Shown here one piece after another: positions 8,370 to 18,000 of a stretch of DNA of 64,000 nucleotides. The stretch comes from Bacteroides sp. GTDB taxonomy: Bacteria > Bacteroidota > Bacteroidia > Bacteroidales > Muribaculaceae. Position numbers and translations under genes: made by a program. How positions within the stretch are numbered: position 1 is the first letter of the stretch; each line of letters starts with the position of its first letter. Below the pieces are notes generated by a model that saw nothing but the letters and a program-made list of their open reading frames with translations, ran no database searches and was not told where the DNA came from. The stretch covers positions 62,001 through 126,000 of the forward strand of contig JAAVCK010000005.1 of the NCBI GenBank assembly GCA_014802325.1, written 5' to 3'.

Positions 8370-10004
8370 ATGAAACTGAAACATTTCCTTTCCTTCGTGC
8401 TGGGTGGCATCGCCCTCTCGGCCGCAGCGCAGGGTGGCTATCAGGACGGCGTGGACTACTACAACGCTGACCGCTTCGAGCAGGCCAAGATCATCCTTGA
8501 CAACACGATCAATGATCCCGCCACCAACAAGGCTGTTTCCTACTACTACCTCGGTTGCATCGAAGTGCAGAACAACAACTTTGCCGCCGCTTCCGATAAT
8601 TTCAACAAAGGTATTGAAGCCGATGCCGCATATCCGATGAACTATATCGGTCTGGGCGAACTCGCTCTCCGCAACGGCAACAAGCGCGGCGCTGAAGACC
8701 TCTTCAAGGACGCCCTTAAATATGGTAAGAAAGACGCCCGAGTGGCCACAGCCATTGCCCGCGCATACTTCAACGCCGACCCCGTGGCCTACGACAAGGA
8801 AATCTCCAAGAACGTCAACGACGCTCTCAAGTTCTCGAAAAACAAAGAGGCCGCCACTTACGTGCTCATGGGTGATATGGCCAAGGCCAACAACATCGGC
8901 CAGGCAGCCGGATACTACGAGCAGGCTATGGTATACGATGAAGAAGCCGGACGCATCAACCCCGAGGCTTACGTGAAATACGCCAACCTCTACAATAAGG
9001 TCAACCCCGACTTCGCCATCAATAAGCTCATCGAGCTCAACCAGAAGCTCCCCACCTCGGCTCTTGCACAGCGCGAGCTCGCCGAGAAATACTACGACGG
9101 CGGTAAGTTCACCCCCGCAGCCGAGCAGTACGGTAAGTATATGGCCAACCCAAACCACTTCCAGCAGGACGAACAGCGCTACTCGGGTCTCCTCTTCTAC
9201 GGCAAGAAGTATCCCGAATCGCTCGAAATCGCCAACAAAGTGCTTGCCAAAGACCCCGACAACGTATACATGCAGCGCATGGTGATGCTCAACAAGGCCG
9301 CTCTCGAAGACTACAACGGTGCTTATGATGCCGCTCAGAAGCTCTTCGCTCACAAGGGAGCCACCTTCACCACCAACGACTACGGCACTTATGGCGACGT
9401 GCTCGCAGCCCTCGGTCGCCCCGACGACGCTATCGTGGCTTACACCAGCGCTTTCGAGATCAACCCCGAGAAAAACAAAGATTATCTCGCCAAGATCTCT
9501 TCGATGTATACCGACGCTCAGAACTACGAGAAGGCAGCCGAATTCATGCAGCGCTTCGTTGACCTCGGCGACGCTTCGCTCAACGACTACTTCATTCTCT
9601 CAAACCGCTACCGCAACCTCGCCCTCTCACAGGAAGAAGGCTCGGAAGAGCGCAAGCAGAGCGCCATCAACGGTATTAAATACGTTGACCTCGCTCTCGA
9701 AAACGCCGCAAACAAAGGCCCGCTCTACCGCAACCGCGCTACTCTGCTCATGGTGCGCGACGGCGCTGCCGAGATTTCGCCCGAACTCGTAGAGACCTAC
9801 AATGCCATGCTCGAATCTTACAACGAAGATCCCGAAGCCAAGACCAAGTATGCCGACGCCTACAAGTCAGCCTACAACGCCATAGCTTCATACTATCTCC
9901 AGCAGAACGACAAGGCTAAGGCCGTGGAATACTATCAGCTCTTCCTTGAGCTCGACCCCGAAAACCAGGGTCTCCGCGACTACATCGAAAAGCTCAGCAA
10001 GTAA
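8370..10004 (+). CDS. periplasmic TPR-repeat protein
   Basis: A 544-residue protein with a signal peptide (MKLKHFLSFVLGGIALSAAAQ) followed by helical tetratricopeptide repeats throughout. Examples are the segment around SYYYLGCIEVQNNNFAAASDNF (residues 50-75), GRPDDAIVAYTSAFEINPE (around 350) and the C-terminal NDKAKAVEYYQLFLELDPE. TPR arrays are protein-protein scaffolds; no enzymatic motif is seen. It follows the PstS-like lipoprotein gene by 134 bp, a gene order I associate with Bacteroidales ExbBD/TonB loci, so it may act in the same envelope complex. Very strong codon bias creates a long but meaningless open frame on the opposite strand. A terminator hairpin follows at 10031. Confidence 0.9.
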   Translation: MKLKHFLSFVLGGIALSAAAQGGYQDGVDYYNADRFEQAKIILDNTINDPATNKAVSYYYLGCIEVQNNNFAAASDNFNKGIEADAAYPMNYIGLGELALRNGNKRGAEDLFKDALKYGKKDARVATAIARAYFNADPVAYDKEISKNVNDALKFSKNKEAATYVLMGDMAKANNIGQAAGYYEQAMVYDEEAGRINPEAYVKYANLYNKVNPDFAINKLIELNQKLPTSALAQRELAEKYYDGGKFTPAAEQYGKYMANPNHFQQDEQRYSGLLFYGKKYPESLEIANKVLAKDPDNVYMQRMVMLNKAALEDYNGAYDAAQKLFAHKGATFTTNDYGTYGDVLAALGRPDDAIVAYTSAFEINPEKNKDYLAKISSMYTDAQNYEKAAEFMQRFVDLGDASLNDYFILSNRYRNLALSQEEGSEERKQSAINGIKYVDLALENAANKGPLYRNRATLLMVRDGAAEISPELVETYNAMLESYNEDPEAKTKYADAYKSAYNAIASYYLQQNDKAKAVEYYQLFLELDPENQGLRDYIEKLSK

Positions 10005-10030
10005 AAAAATCAATTTTCACCTCTATATTG

Positions 10031-10069
10031 CAGACCCGTATCTCCAAGGTGCGGGTCTGACTATTTTTT
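10031..10069 (+). terminator. intrinsic terminator after the TPR gene
   Basis: CAGACCCG and CGGGTCTG form the base of a hairpin with inner pairing (ATC/GGT), followed by ACTATTTTTT. A classic intrinsic terminator 26 bp after the stop codon. The rest of this 309-bp gap holds only weak inverted repeats and the promoter of the next gene. Confidence 0.8.
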
Positions 10070-10242
10070 GGTGGAATGGCATGTCAGACGCCAGGCATAA
10101 AAATCCGGTTAAGCATCAGCCCCGGCGTCTAATCACTTTATTATCATAGCCGGAAGTGCACCAAAACAGCCGGATCATGACATTTTGCCGTTAAATTGCG
10201 TTAAATTCATTAAAATATTACCTCACTTTGGCAAATTTACTA

Positions 10243-10250
10243 TAACTTTG
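10243..10250 (+). promoter_or_regulatory. -7 promoter element for the T9SS cargo gene
   Basis: TAACTTTG matches the Bacteroidetes -7 consensus. The expected start near 10257 gives a leader of about 57 nt before the ATG at 10314. Confidence 0.5.
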
Positions 10251-10313
10251 CCCGAAATTCATCAAGAATAACACGAAAACATTAATCACTTACAATTTAT
10301 AATCCAATCAGGT

Positions 10314-11600
10314 ATGAAGAAATTTTACACTCTTCTTTCAGCAGCCCTTCTGGGCACCATGATGGTATCAGCCGCTGTGCGCGTTACTGAAGCCAAACCC
10401 TCTGCTACACTCGAAGCAAAGCAGTTCAACACCACTCAGACTTTCTCTACCGAAAAGGTTGCAGTCAACAAGAAAGCCACTTCTTACAAAGCTCCCGCTA
10501 AGGCTGCAGCTGCTGATGCAGCCGCTGTTACAGGCGAATATCTGTTCAAGGCTTATGCTCGTAACTTTGATTCCGCTACAAATGGTTTACCTTCTGCATA
10601 TTGGATGAACGAGTCAGTACCTTATATCGAAGTTGCCGAAGATAACTCTGTGACCATCGAAGGATTCTGGGATGCTACTTTCAACCTCACCGGTACCTAT
10701 GATCCCGAAGCTGGCACCATCACTATTCCTTATACCCAGAAGGTAACTGTACCTACTTCTACCGGATCTATTGATCTCTGCGTATATGTGATCAACTTTG
10801 ATACAAAGGTGGCTTCAGACCTCGTACTTAACGTTGACGCTTCCAACCGTCTTCTGACTTGGACTCCCGCCGACAACGGACAGCAGTATCTTGAGACCCT
10901 TATCATCGGTACTTATGGTCAGTACAGCGGATCACAGATCTACGACCAGCTGTATGACTGTGCTTTCAACAGAGTCAATGCTATCATGAGCTGGAATTAC
11001 GTGGATGAAAATGGTGATTTCGTTATCGGCGAGGATGGTAACTATGAGACTGAAAGCACCTATGTATACGCTGAAAAATCCACCGATGGCTACACCGTAT
11101 ACAACTTCTGCGACTTTTCACCCTATCAGGGCTACGAAGGTTGCTTCGACCTTCCCGTAAACCTCTCTATCGACAAAGAAGCCCATACTCTCACCGCTAC
11201 AAATCAGGCTCTTCCCTTCAGCGGTGTTGATTTCTACCTGTGTGGTGTTGATAATACCGGCTATTTCCAGCTTGAAAATCCCGAAGTTATCTTCGTTGGT
11301 GACGAGATCGAAATTGCCGAAAACTACACAGTAACGGATTTCTACACCGAAGTTCTTGGCATTCTCGGCGTAGTGGGTCAAAATATGTATGGTGCAGACT
11401 TCTATGATGTTGAGCTCCTCCTTCTTGAGCCCGCATTCTCCGGTTCTGATGATGCAGGAATTGCTTCTGTAGTAGTTGACAACAACCAGAATGCCCCCGT
11501 TGAATACTTCAACCTCCAGGGCGTACGCGTTGAGAATCCCTCTGCCGGTCTCTACATCCGTCGTCAGGGCAACCAGACTATCAAAGTCCTCGTGAAGTAA
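10314..11600 (+). CDS. secreted protein with type IX-like C-terminal sorting domain
   Basis: A 428-residue exported protein: a signal peptide (MKKFYTLLSAALLGTMMVSAA), a low-complexity Ala/Lys/Thr linker to about residue 75, then a beta-rich body of aromatic and acidic strands that I cannot assign. The last 45 residues (after DDAGIASVVVD, with VEYFNLQGVRVE, GLYIRRQG and KVLVK) form the short beta domain seen in type A type IX secretion substrates. This would make it a surface or secreted protein cleaved by PorU, whose gene is at 15072-18398. A terminator hairpin follows. The role of the body is unknown. Confidence 0.82.
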   Translation: MKKFYTLLSAALLGTMMVSAAVRVTEAKPSATLEAKQFNTTQTFSTEKVAVNKKATSYKAPAKAAAADAAAVTGEYLFKAYARNFDSATNGLPSAYWMNESVPYIEVAEDNSVTIEGFWDATFNLTGTYDPEAGTITIPYTQKVTVPTSTGSIDLCVYVINFDTKVASDLVLNVDASNRLLTWTPADNGQQYLETLIIGTYGQYSGSQIYDQLYDCAFNRVNAIMSWNYVDENGDFVIGEDGNYETESTYVYAEKSTDGYTVYNFCDFSPYQGYEGCFDLPVNLSIDKEAHTLTATNQALPFSGVDFYLCGVDNTGYFQLENPEVIFVGDEIEIAENYTVTDFYTEVLGILGVVGQNMYGADFYDVELLLLEPAFSGSDDAGIASVVVDNNQNAPVEYFNLQGVRVENPSAGLYIRRQGNQTIKVLVK

Positions 11601-11624
11601 TCAAATCCCCACTTCATATTTACC

Positions 11625-11655
11625 CGAGGGGCGCGACATCTGATCGCGCCCCTCG
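11625..11655 (+). terminator. GC-rich hairpin terminator
   Basis: A perfect 12-bp stem (CGAGGGGCGCGA with TCGCGCCCCTCG) and a 7-nt loop, 24 bp after the T9SS cargo gene. It lacks a T run, so it may stabilise the mRNA end rather than terminate strongly. Confidence 0.6.
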
Positions 11656-11733
11656 CTGTATGTATATATCCCGTCCATGGCCTCAGTTCCAGGCCTATTA
11701 TGGTTTATGCACGCAACATTCGGATAGTTTTAA

Positions 11734-11764
11734 TTGTTTTAGAGTTAGATTTTTATTTACTTTG
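11734..11764 (+). promoter_or_regulatory. promoter of the acyl-CoA ligase gene
   Basis: TTG (11734-11736), a 20-nt spacer and TTACTTTG (11757-11764) give a near-consensus Bacteroidetes promoter. The start near 11771 lies downstream of the longer open-frame start at 11700, which supports the ATG at 11814. Confidence 0.5.
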
Positions 11765-11813
11765 CAGTCGTATATTCATTCTGACTGTGCTATCATCAAT
11801 TCCAATTAGCTCT

Positions 11814-13490
11814 ATGCACAACTCTATCCTACCCGAAAATCTCCTTCAGATATACAGCGATTCGTTCAGAAATAACTGGGAACAGCCCGCCATCTCCGAA
11901 TATACCACCGGCGACACTATGACCTACTCCGACATGGCGCGACGCATCGCCGCAACTCACCTTGTGTTTAAGGAGTCAGGCATCAAGCCCGGCGACAAGA
12001 TAGCCCTAATGGGCAAAAACAGCATATCGTGGATCGTGGTCTATATGGCCACCATCACCTACGGTGCTGTGATAGTGCCCGTCCTTGCTGAATTTAACGT
12101 GCAGGACGCCCAGCACATCATCAACCACTCCGGCTCAAAACTGCTTTTCATATCCGAAAGCATATTTGAGAATATGTATTTCGATGCCATCCCGAAAGTC
12201 AGAGCGGTAATGTCGCTCGAAAAGCGCACGGTGCTCGCCGAGCATCCGGCCAACAATCACCGATTCGAGAACATCCTCAAACGCCTGCCCGAGTTTATGC
12301 AGAAGAAGTATCCCGGCGGATTCACGGCCGCCGACGTGAAATATCCATTACTACCCCCCGATTCACTGGCAGAGATCAACTACACGTCGGGCACCACCGG
12401 ATTCTCAAAAGGCGTTATGCTGACACTCGATAACCTGTGCGGCAACGTGGTGTTCGGCATCAACTCCCACCTCCACTACCGCGGATCGCGATGCCTGAGC
12501 TTCCTGCCGCTGGCTCATGCCTACGGATGCGCGTTTGATATGCTCGTGCCCCTCGCAGTGGGCACCCACATCACTGTGCTCGGCAAACTACCCACACCAA
12601 AACTGCTTCTCAAAGCGTTTGCCGACGTTCGTCCAAGCCTCATCATCACCGTGCCGCTCATACTTGAAAAGATCTACCGCAGCCGCATTCTGCCTGCCAT
12701 CAAGAAGCCATCCGTACGTCGCATGATGGCTGTACCGGGCCTCAATCGTCTGGTCTACCGTAAGATTTGCAAGCAGCTCACGGAGGCGTTTGGCGGTGAA
12801 TTTGAAGAAGTGATAGTGGGTGGTGCTCCCCTCAACCACGAAGTGGAAGCATTTCTCCATAAGATAAAATTCCCATTCACGGTAGGATACGGCATGACCG
12901 AATGCGGCCCGCTCATCAGCTACACACCTTGGCGTGAGTTTAAAGTAGGCTCGTCAGGACGCACTCTCCCCTGTATGGAAAGCAAGATCGACAGCGTGAA
13001 TCCGGAAAAAGTGCCGGGAGAGATATGCGTGCGCGGACAGAACGTGATGAAAGGATACTACCGGAATACCGAAGCCACGGAAGCCGTGCTCGACGCCGAC
13101 GGCTGGCTCCACACCGGCGACATGGGTACACGCACGCCTGACGGTACTATATTCATCCGCGGACGATACAAGACTATGATACTTTCGTCGACAGGCCAGA
13201 ACATATATCCCGAGGAAATCGAAGCGAAGCTCAACAATATGCCCTTCGTTGCCGAGAGCCTCGTGGTGGAGCGCGGCAATAATCTTGTAGCGCTCGTATA
13301 TCCCGACTATGAGGAAGTTGACCGAAACGGACTCACAAATGCCCAACTCCCCAAACTGATGGAGGGTGTGCTTGCCGAACTCAACAAACTTGTGGCTCCA
13401 TACGAAAAAATCGACCACATACAGCTCATCGCCAACGAATTTGAAAAGACTCCCAAGCGCTCTATAAAGCGCTACCTGTATAATGCGTAA
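11814..13490 (+). CDS. AMP-forming acyl-CoA ligase (FadD-like)
   Basis: An ANL-superfamily enzyme of about 558 residues that activates a fatty or other carboxylic acid to an acyl-adenylate and then the CoA thioester. Signature motifs: the P-loop-like A3 motif YTSGTTGFSKGV, the A5 motif GYGMTECGP, the A7 aspartate in LHTGDMG and the A8 hinge RGRYKTMIL. The C-terminal lysine region is KTPKRSIKRY. I start at 11814 (MHNSILPENLL) because the upstream in-frame ATG at 11700 lies before the predicted promoter. A hotdog thioesterase gene follows, a sensible partner for acyl-CoA turnover. Long-chain fatty acid specificity is likely but not provable here. Confidence 0.9.
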   Translation: MHNSILPENLLQIYSDSFRNNWEQPAISEYTTGDTMTYSDMARRIAATHLVFKESGIKPGDKIALMGKNSISWIVVYMATITYGAVIVPVLAEFNVQDAQHIINHSGSKLLFISESIFENMYFDAIPKVRAVMSLEKRTVLAEHPANNHRFENILKRLPEFMQKKYPGGFTAADVKYPLLPPDSLAEINYTSGTTGFSKGVMLTLDNLCGNVVFGINSHLHYRGSRCLSFLPLAHAYGCAFDMLVPLAVGTHITVLGKLPTPKLLLKAFADVRPSLIITVPLILEKIYRSRILPAIKKPSVRRMMAVPGLNRLVYRKICKQLTEAFGGEFEEVIVGGAPLNHEVEAFLHKIKFPFTVGYGMTECGPLISYTPWREFKVGSSGRTLPCMESKIDSVNPEKVPGEICVRGQNVMKGYYRNTEATEAVLDADGWLHTGDMGTRTPDGTIFIRGRYKTMILSSTGQNIYPEEIEAKLNNMPFVAESLVVERGNNLVALVYPDYEEVDRNGLTNAQLPKLMEGVLAELNKLVAPYEKIDHIQLIANEFEKTPKRSIKRYLYNA

Positions 13491-13541
13491 GCCCTCTTCG
13501 GGGCTTGCGCACCCGCCATTCACCGCATACACTCACAGCTT

Positions 13542-13955
13542 ATGACTGAAAAATACATCCATACATCGCGTATAAAGGTGCGCGATTATGAAATCGACGC
13601 CCAGGGAATAGTCAACAACGCCAACTATCTCCACTATCTCGAACTCACACGCCATGACTTCTGCGAGGAACATGGCTACTCGTTTGCCGCCATGCACGCC
13701 GACGGTCTTGACCCGGTGGTGCGTCGCGTGGAGATGGATTATCTGACATCGCTCCGCATGGGCGACGAGATGGTATCGTGTCTCAACTTCCGCCGTCGCG
13801 GCGCCCGGTTTTATTTCGACCAGGATATATACCGCTCATCTGATATGGCTCCGGTGCTCCGCGCGGTCATCACCATAGTATGTCTGGAAGACGGACGCAT
13901 GTCGCGCGGTGAGCGCCTTGCAGCTGCGTTTGCCGACTGCATTACCGAAGAATAA
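13542..13955 (+). CDS. acyl-CoA thioesterase (4HBT hotdog fold)
   Basis: A 137-residue single hotdog domain of the YbgC/4-hydroxybenzoyl-CoA thioesterase type. The N-terminal active-site block VRDYEIDAQGIVNNANYLHYLE contains the DxxGxVNNxxY pattern, with the catalytic aspartate in EIDAQG. This is followed by the long helix and strands typical of the fold (FRRRGARFYFDQDIY). These enzymes hydrolyse acyl-CoA or acyl-ACP thioesters. It sits 51 bp after the acyl-CoA ligase gene and 14 bp before dprA on the same strand, so co-transcription is likely, but DprA is functionally unrelated. Confidence 0.9.
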   Translation: MTEKYIHTSRIKVRDYEIDAQGIVNNANYLHYLELTRHDFCEEHGYSFAAMHADGLDPVVRRVEMDYLTSLRMGDEMVSCLNFRRRGARFYFDQDIYRSSDMAPVLRAVITIVCLEDGRMSRGERLAAAFADCITEE

Positions 13956-13969
13956 ACCGTATCGAATAC

Positions 13970-15082
13970 ATGGACCGCGAAACTCTCGTAAGCCGCATAG
14001 CCTTTGCCTCGCAGCGCAGCCTCTCGCTGCCCGCGGCGCGTGAACTTCTCGCCCGAACCGGCAGCGAGCAACGGTATTTTTCACTGTCGACTGACGAACT
14101 GCGCTCGCTCACCGGGAGCAAAAACCGCCTTTGGGACGCTGACCGACGCGCCCGTCTCATCGACGAGGCCCGACGCGAGATTGAATTCATCGAGCGCAAC
14201 TCGGTACGTTGCATTTACTTCACCGACCCCGAATATCCCCAGCGACTTCTCAACTGCGACGACGCACCTCTGATGCTCTACGCTCTGGGCGACTGCGACC
14301 TCAATGCCCAGGGAGTAATGTCAGTGGTGGGCACACGCCACGCCACTGCCTACGGCAACGACATCACGTCACGCATCATATCCGATCTGGCCGAACAGGC
14401 TGTAGATCCGCCCCTTATAGTGAGCGGTCTGGCGCTGGGTGTAGACATTGCAGCTCATCGCGCGGCGATAAAGGCGTCACTGCCCACGGTAGCCGTGTTG
14501 GCTCACGGACTCAACACCATCTACCCCGCCGTGCATCGCTCTGACGCTGTAGAGATTATCAAGAAAGGCGGAATGTTGCTGACCGACTACAGGTCGATCG
14601 ACGTCATCCACCGAGGCAACTTCCTTGCCCGCAACCGTATAGTGGCCGGCCTGAGCGACTGTCTGCTCGTGACCGAGAGTGCCGACAAGGGTGGAGCGCT
14701 CGTCACCGCCCGTCTGGCCGCAGGTTACGACCGCGAAGTCATGGCTGTACCCGGCCGTGTAGGCGACCTCTACAGCGAGGGGTGCAACCGGCTTATACAT
14801 AATCATTCGGCCCGACTTGTCACATCGGCCTCCGACATCATCGGTGCCATGCGCTGGCCCGAACGACAAGCCGAAGGCCAGCAAGGAAGCCTGTTTGAAG
14901 AACTCACCGTGGAAGAGGAAGTCGTAATGTCAACCATCCGCGAGCAAGGCGAAGTCTCGTTTGCCACACTTCTGCAGCGGCTCGACATGGCCACAGCCCG
15001 ACTGACGGGACTGCTCGTGGATATGGAATTCAAGGGCTATATCCGCTCACTTCCGGGCGGAAAATATCGCATCAGCGTATGA
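13970..15082 (+). CDS. dprA: DNA-processing protein DprA
   Basis: DprA binds incoming single-stranded DNA during natural transformation and loads RecA. It is widespread even in species not known to be competent. The 370-residue protein has an N-terminal helical SAM-like region (residues 1-90), the central Rossmann fold with SVVGTRHATAYG, VSGLALGVDIAAHRAA and AHGLNTIYP, and a C-terminal winged-helix domain (about 305-370). The Arg/Gly-rich DNA-contact segment RGNFLARNRIVAGLSD is intact. Its last 11 bp overlap the 3' end of the convergent porU gene. Confidence 0.95.
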   Translation: MDRETLVSRIAFASQRSLSLPAARELLARTGSEQRYFSLSTDELRSLTGSKNRLWDADRRARLIDEARREIEFIERNSVRCIYFTDPEYPQRLLNCDDAPLMLYALGDCDLNAQGVMSVVGTRHATAYGNDITSRIISDLAEQAVDPPLIVSGLALGVDIAAHRAAIKASLPTVAVLAHGLNTIYPAVHRSDAVEIIKKGGMLLTDYRSIDVIHRGNFLARNRIVAGLSDCLLVTESADKGGALVTARLAAGYDREVMAVPGRVGDLYSEGCNRLIHNHSARLVTSASDIIGAMRWPERQAEGQQGSLFEELTVEEEVVMSTIREQGEVSFATLLQRLDMATARLTGLLVDMEFKGYIRSLPGGKYRISV

Positions 15083-18000
15083 CGGTGAATTTCAGCGGTT
15101 TCGTCGAGCTGTAACGCGGGTGACTGCTCACCACCGCATACACGCGATATGATCCGTCGGACACCGCGCGGCCTTCGTCATCGCGAAGATCCCACTCATA
15201 CACATCACCCTTTATGGTACGCGACATCACGTGGCGTCCGCGCATATCCTCCACTACTATGCGGACGTCGGGAGCACCGATGAGAGGATGCACGAGCGTG
15301 AATACGGCATTGCCGTCGGTCACCACATCGCCGTCCATCGCAAGCGAACATGCAAACGCCTCTTCCACCACGTAGAAATCCACTTCTTCCGATACGGTAT
15401 TTCCGGCGTTGTCCGCCGCCTTTACCGTAATAGTGTGGCGTCCATCGTTGAGCGTGGGGGGAGTGAACGAAACCGTGTAGCCGCCGTAGCCATCCGGACG
15501 GAGCAGTCGGTCGATATTAGCTATATTGGTATAATTATCCAGAAGTACGCTCATGGTAGAGCCTATCACGGCACGGTTCATGCTTATGCCCGAACCGCTA
15601 TCTGAGATTCTGACGGTGATGCGCGGTGTGCGCGAGGTCTCCACCCTTACGCCGTCGGCCAAAGTATCGTCTATGCTGATTTCTATGCGGGGAGCGTCGG
15701 TGTCGGGTGTCACGAGGGCGGCATCATATGAAGCCACGGTGACGTCGGTGGTATATCCGGCAGCCATCGAGAAGCCCGAGCGGCGGCGTGCCGACATGGT
15801 CATTCGGTTTCGTCCATTCTCGTTGGCCACGGCGGGCATGGTGACATAAACCTCCCATTTTCCGGCCTTCACTTCGCAGTCAGCCTCGGCAAGTATGGTC
15901 TCGTCGAGCGTAAGCATGAAGCGATCCTCGTTGTCGGAGGTCACGTTGGCGTGTGACATAAATGTCTGAGGCACATCAAATATCTTCAGGTTGAGCCATC
16001 CGTCGAAGTCAGTGCACAGCGCTCCGTCCTCGTCGCGTATTTCTCCAGAGATAAGTGTGCGACGGCACGGTATCAGTGTCAGCAGGCCGTCAGTATCGAG
16101 CGTCACCTCAGCGTCAACGCGCGGCAGCGGTAGTGCCGGGTCGCCACCCAGATTGTAGCTCAGCGCATTGGTGCGCACCGACTGCCCTTCTCCCTGCATG
16201 GCCGACATGGTAGAGCGATACACGTCACCCACCGTACGGTTGGTGTTATCGAAATATCTGCGGGCAAATTCCTTGCAAAACTCCTGATTGTTTTTCAGAT
16301 ACACCTCCCGGGCCGGCCCTATCACGAAAGTCGAGCCACCCTCGCTGCGCAGCAACAGGTCGGAAATCAGTCCGCGATACTCATAGTCGAGCATGTAAGG
16401 GTGACAGCTCGCCGAGAGAAAGAGCGACGCCGACCCGTAATTCATGGCATCAAACAGCGATCGGGTGATAAACGCCTCCGAGAAGAGCGAACCGCGCGAA
16501 CTGTGACCTGCATAGGTTATGAGCGAGGGATTGGATGCGAATCCGGCCTTGATATGCTTGAGCAGAGCGGAATTGTAGTCCTGCCCGGTGCTCACATACG
16601 AGGCGTCGTAGCAGCGCGATATGGTGAGTCCGCTCCGGAGAGCGAGCATCTCGGCCGCCATGTCTTCAGTACCGAGGGCATGCTGATTCTCATTGCCCTG
16701 ATCGGCCATCATCATCACGAAGCCGGGATCACCCCCGAGCGCGGGATTGTCAAGATATGCTATAGCCTTGTCGACGAGCAGTTCGGCCTCGGCTACGCTG
16801 AACGCGGGGAAACGTCCCACAGCCACATCTATCACACGTGGCGTCACATTGTCGACTCGCGTACTCATATCAGGGGCTATCTCATCTTCCAGCAGTCCGA
16901 AAAACGAATCGCTCGTATAAGCCTTGGCTACATTATAAGCATTACTCTGTAATTCAGCCTGATACGTAGGCAGGTAGATATTATCGGGCGAAGCCACCGA
17001 GCTATTGTCGTAGAAGCCGGCACCTATGAGCAGCACGTATTTCAGACGGCTGTCGCGGTCGTGGAGCATCTTTATGAAGAGTCGCACGGCATTGGGTGTG
17101 AAACTACCCGACCCAAACTCATTGAGCACTTCCTCCTTGCCGGCCACGAGCACGTTGAGTCCCTGATGCGTGGCATGGGCTTCGGCCAGACGGCGCGCCG
17201 CGGGCAGGAAATCAGGCGCAGCCACGATAGCCATATCGTAACCTCCACTCACTGAATGGAGAGCGCTGTTGGTCACCTCGCCGGCAAAATGCGGTTCAGG
17301 GAGTGCCGACGATGTGTAGAAGGCCTCGATGCGGCGAGTGGAGCCGGCAGCGGGGAGCGTAAACATCACACCGCCGTCAGCCGGAGTGGTGGCGATTACC
17401 CTCACCTGATGCACATCGGTCACATCCCACACTACAGGAGAGCCCTCGCACACTATCTTCACGCCTCCGCTTACGGAGGGCAGGAAGTTCATCGAGAGCG
17501 ACGACGAGGCATCGGCCAGCTCATTGCGTCGTCGGTAAGTCACCCACATGTTGTCAAGACACATCAGAGTGACGTCGGTCGCCGGATCAGGACGGAGTGT
17601 GAATGTCACTTCATCCTTACCGGCAGCGGGGGTGAAAGCAGCCACGTTGTATTTGCTCATATACCGGTACACCTCTTTTTCGTTAGTGGCGCGGTATATG
17701 CGGTTGGTCTTGTCGGGAGTGAATTTCACACCTTCCGAGGCTGTCACCTCGGGGGCCATATAGTTGACCTCCGTATGCTTGCCTATAGCCTTGTAGCCCA
17801 TATATCCGTCGGCGGCGTAGCCCGGCAGACTGAATGCGACTTCATAGGGGGACGCATCGGTGATATTGCGTCCATACCACCACGCTCCGCCGTCGGCGGG
17901 ATTAAATTCGCGCGGATAGCACACGGCTATCGACGTGTGCGTATCTATGGTCGCGTCCGTGGCATCACTCGCTATCTGCTCCATTGCGGCAACATCGGAT

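Noticed and set aside
8364-9353. 329-codon open frame antisense to the TPR gene
   Set aside because: Val/Gly-rich translation caused by strong codon bias of the TPR gene; no protein family features.
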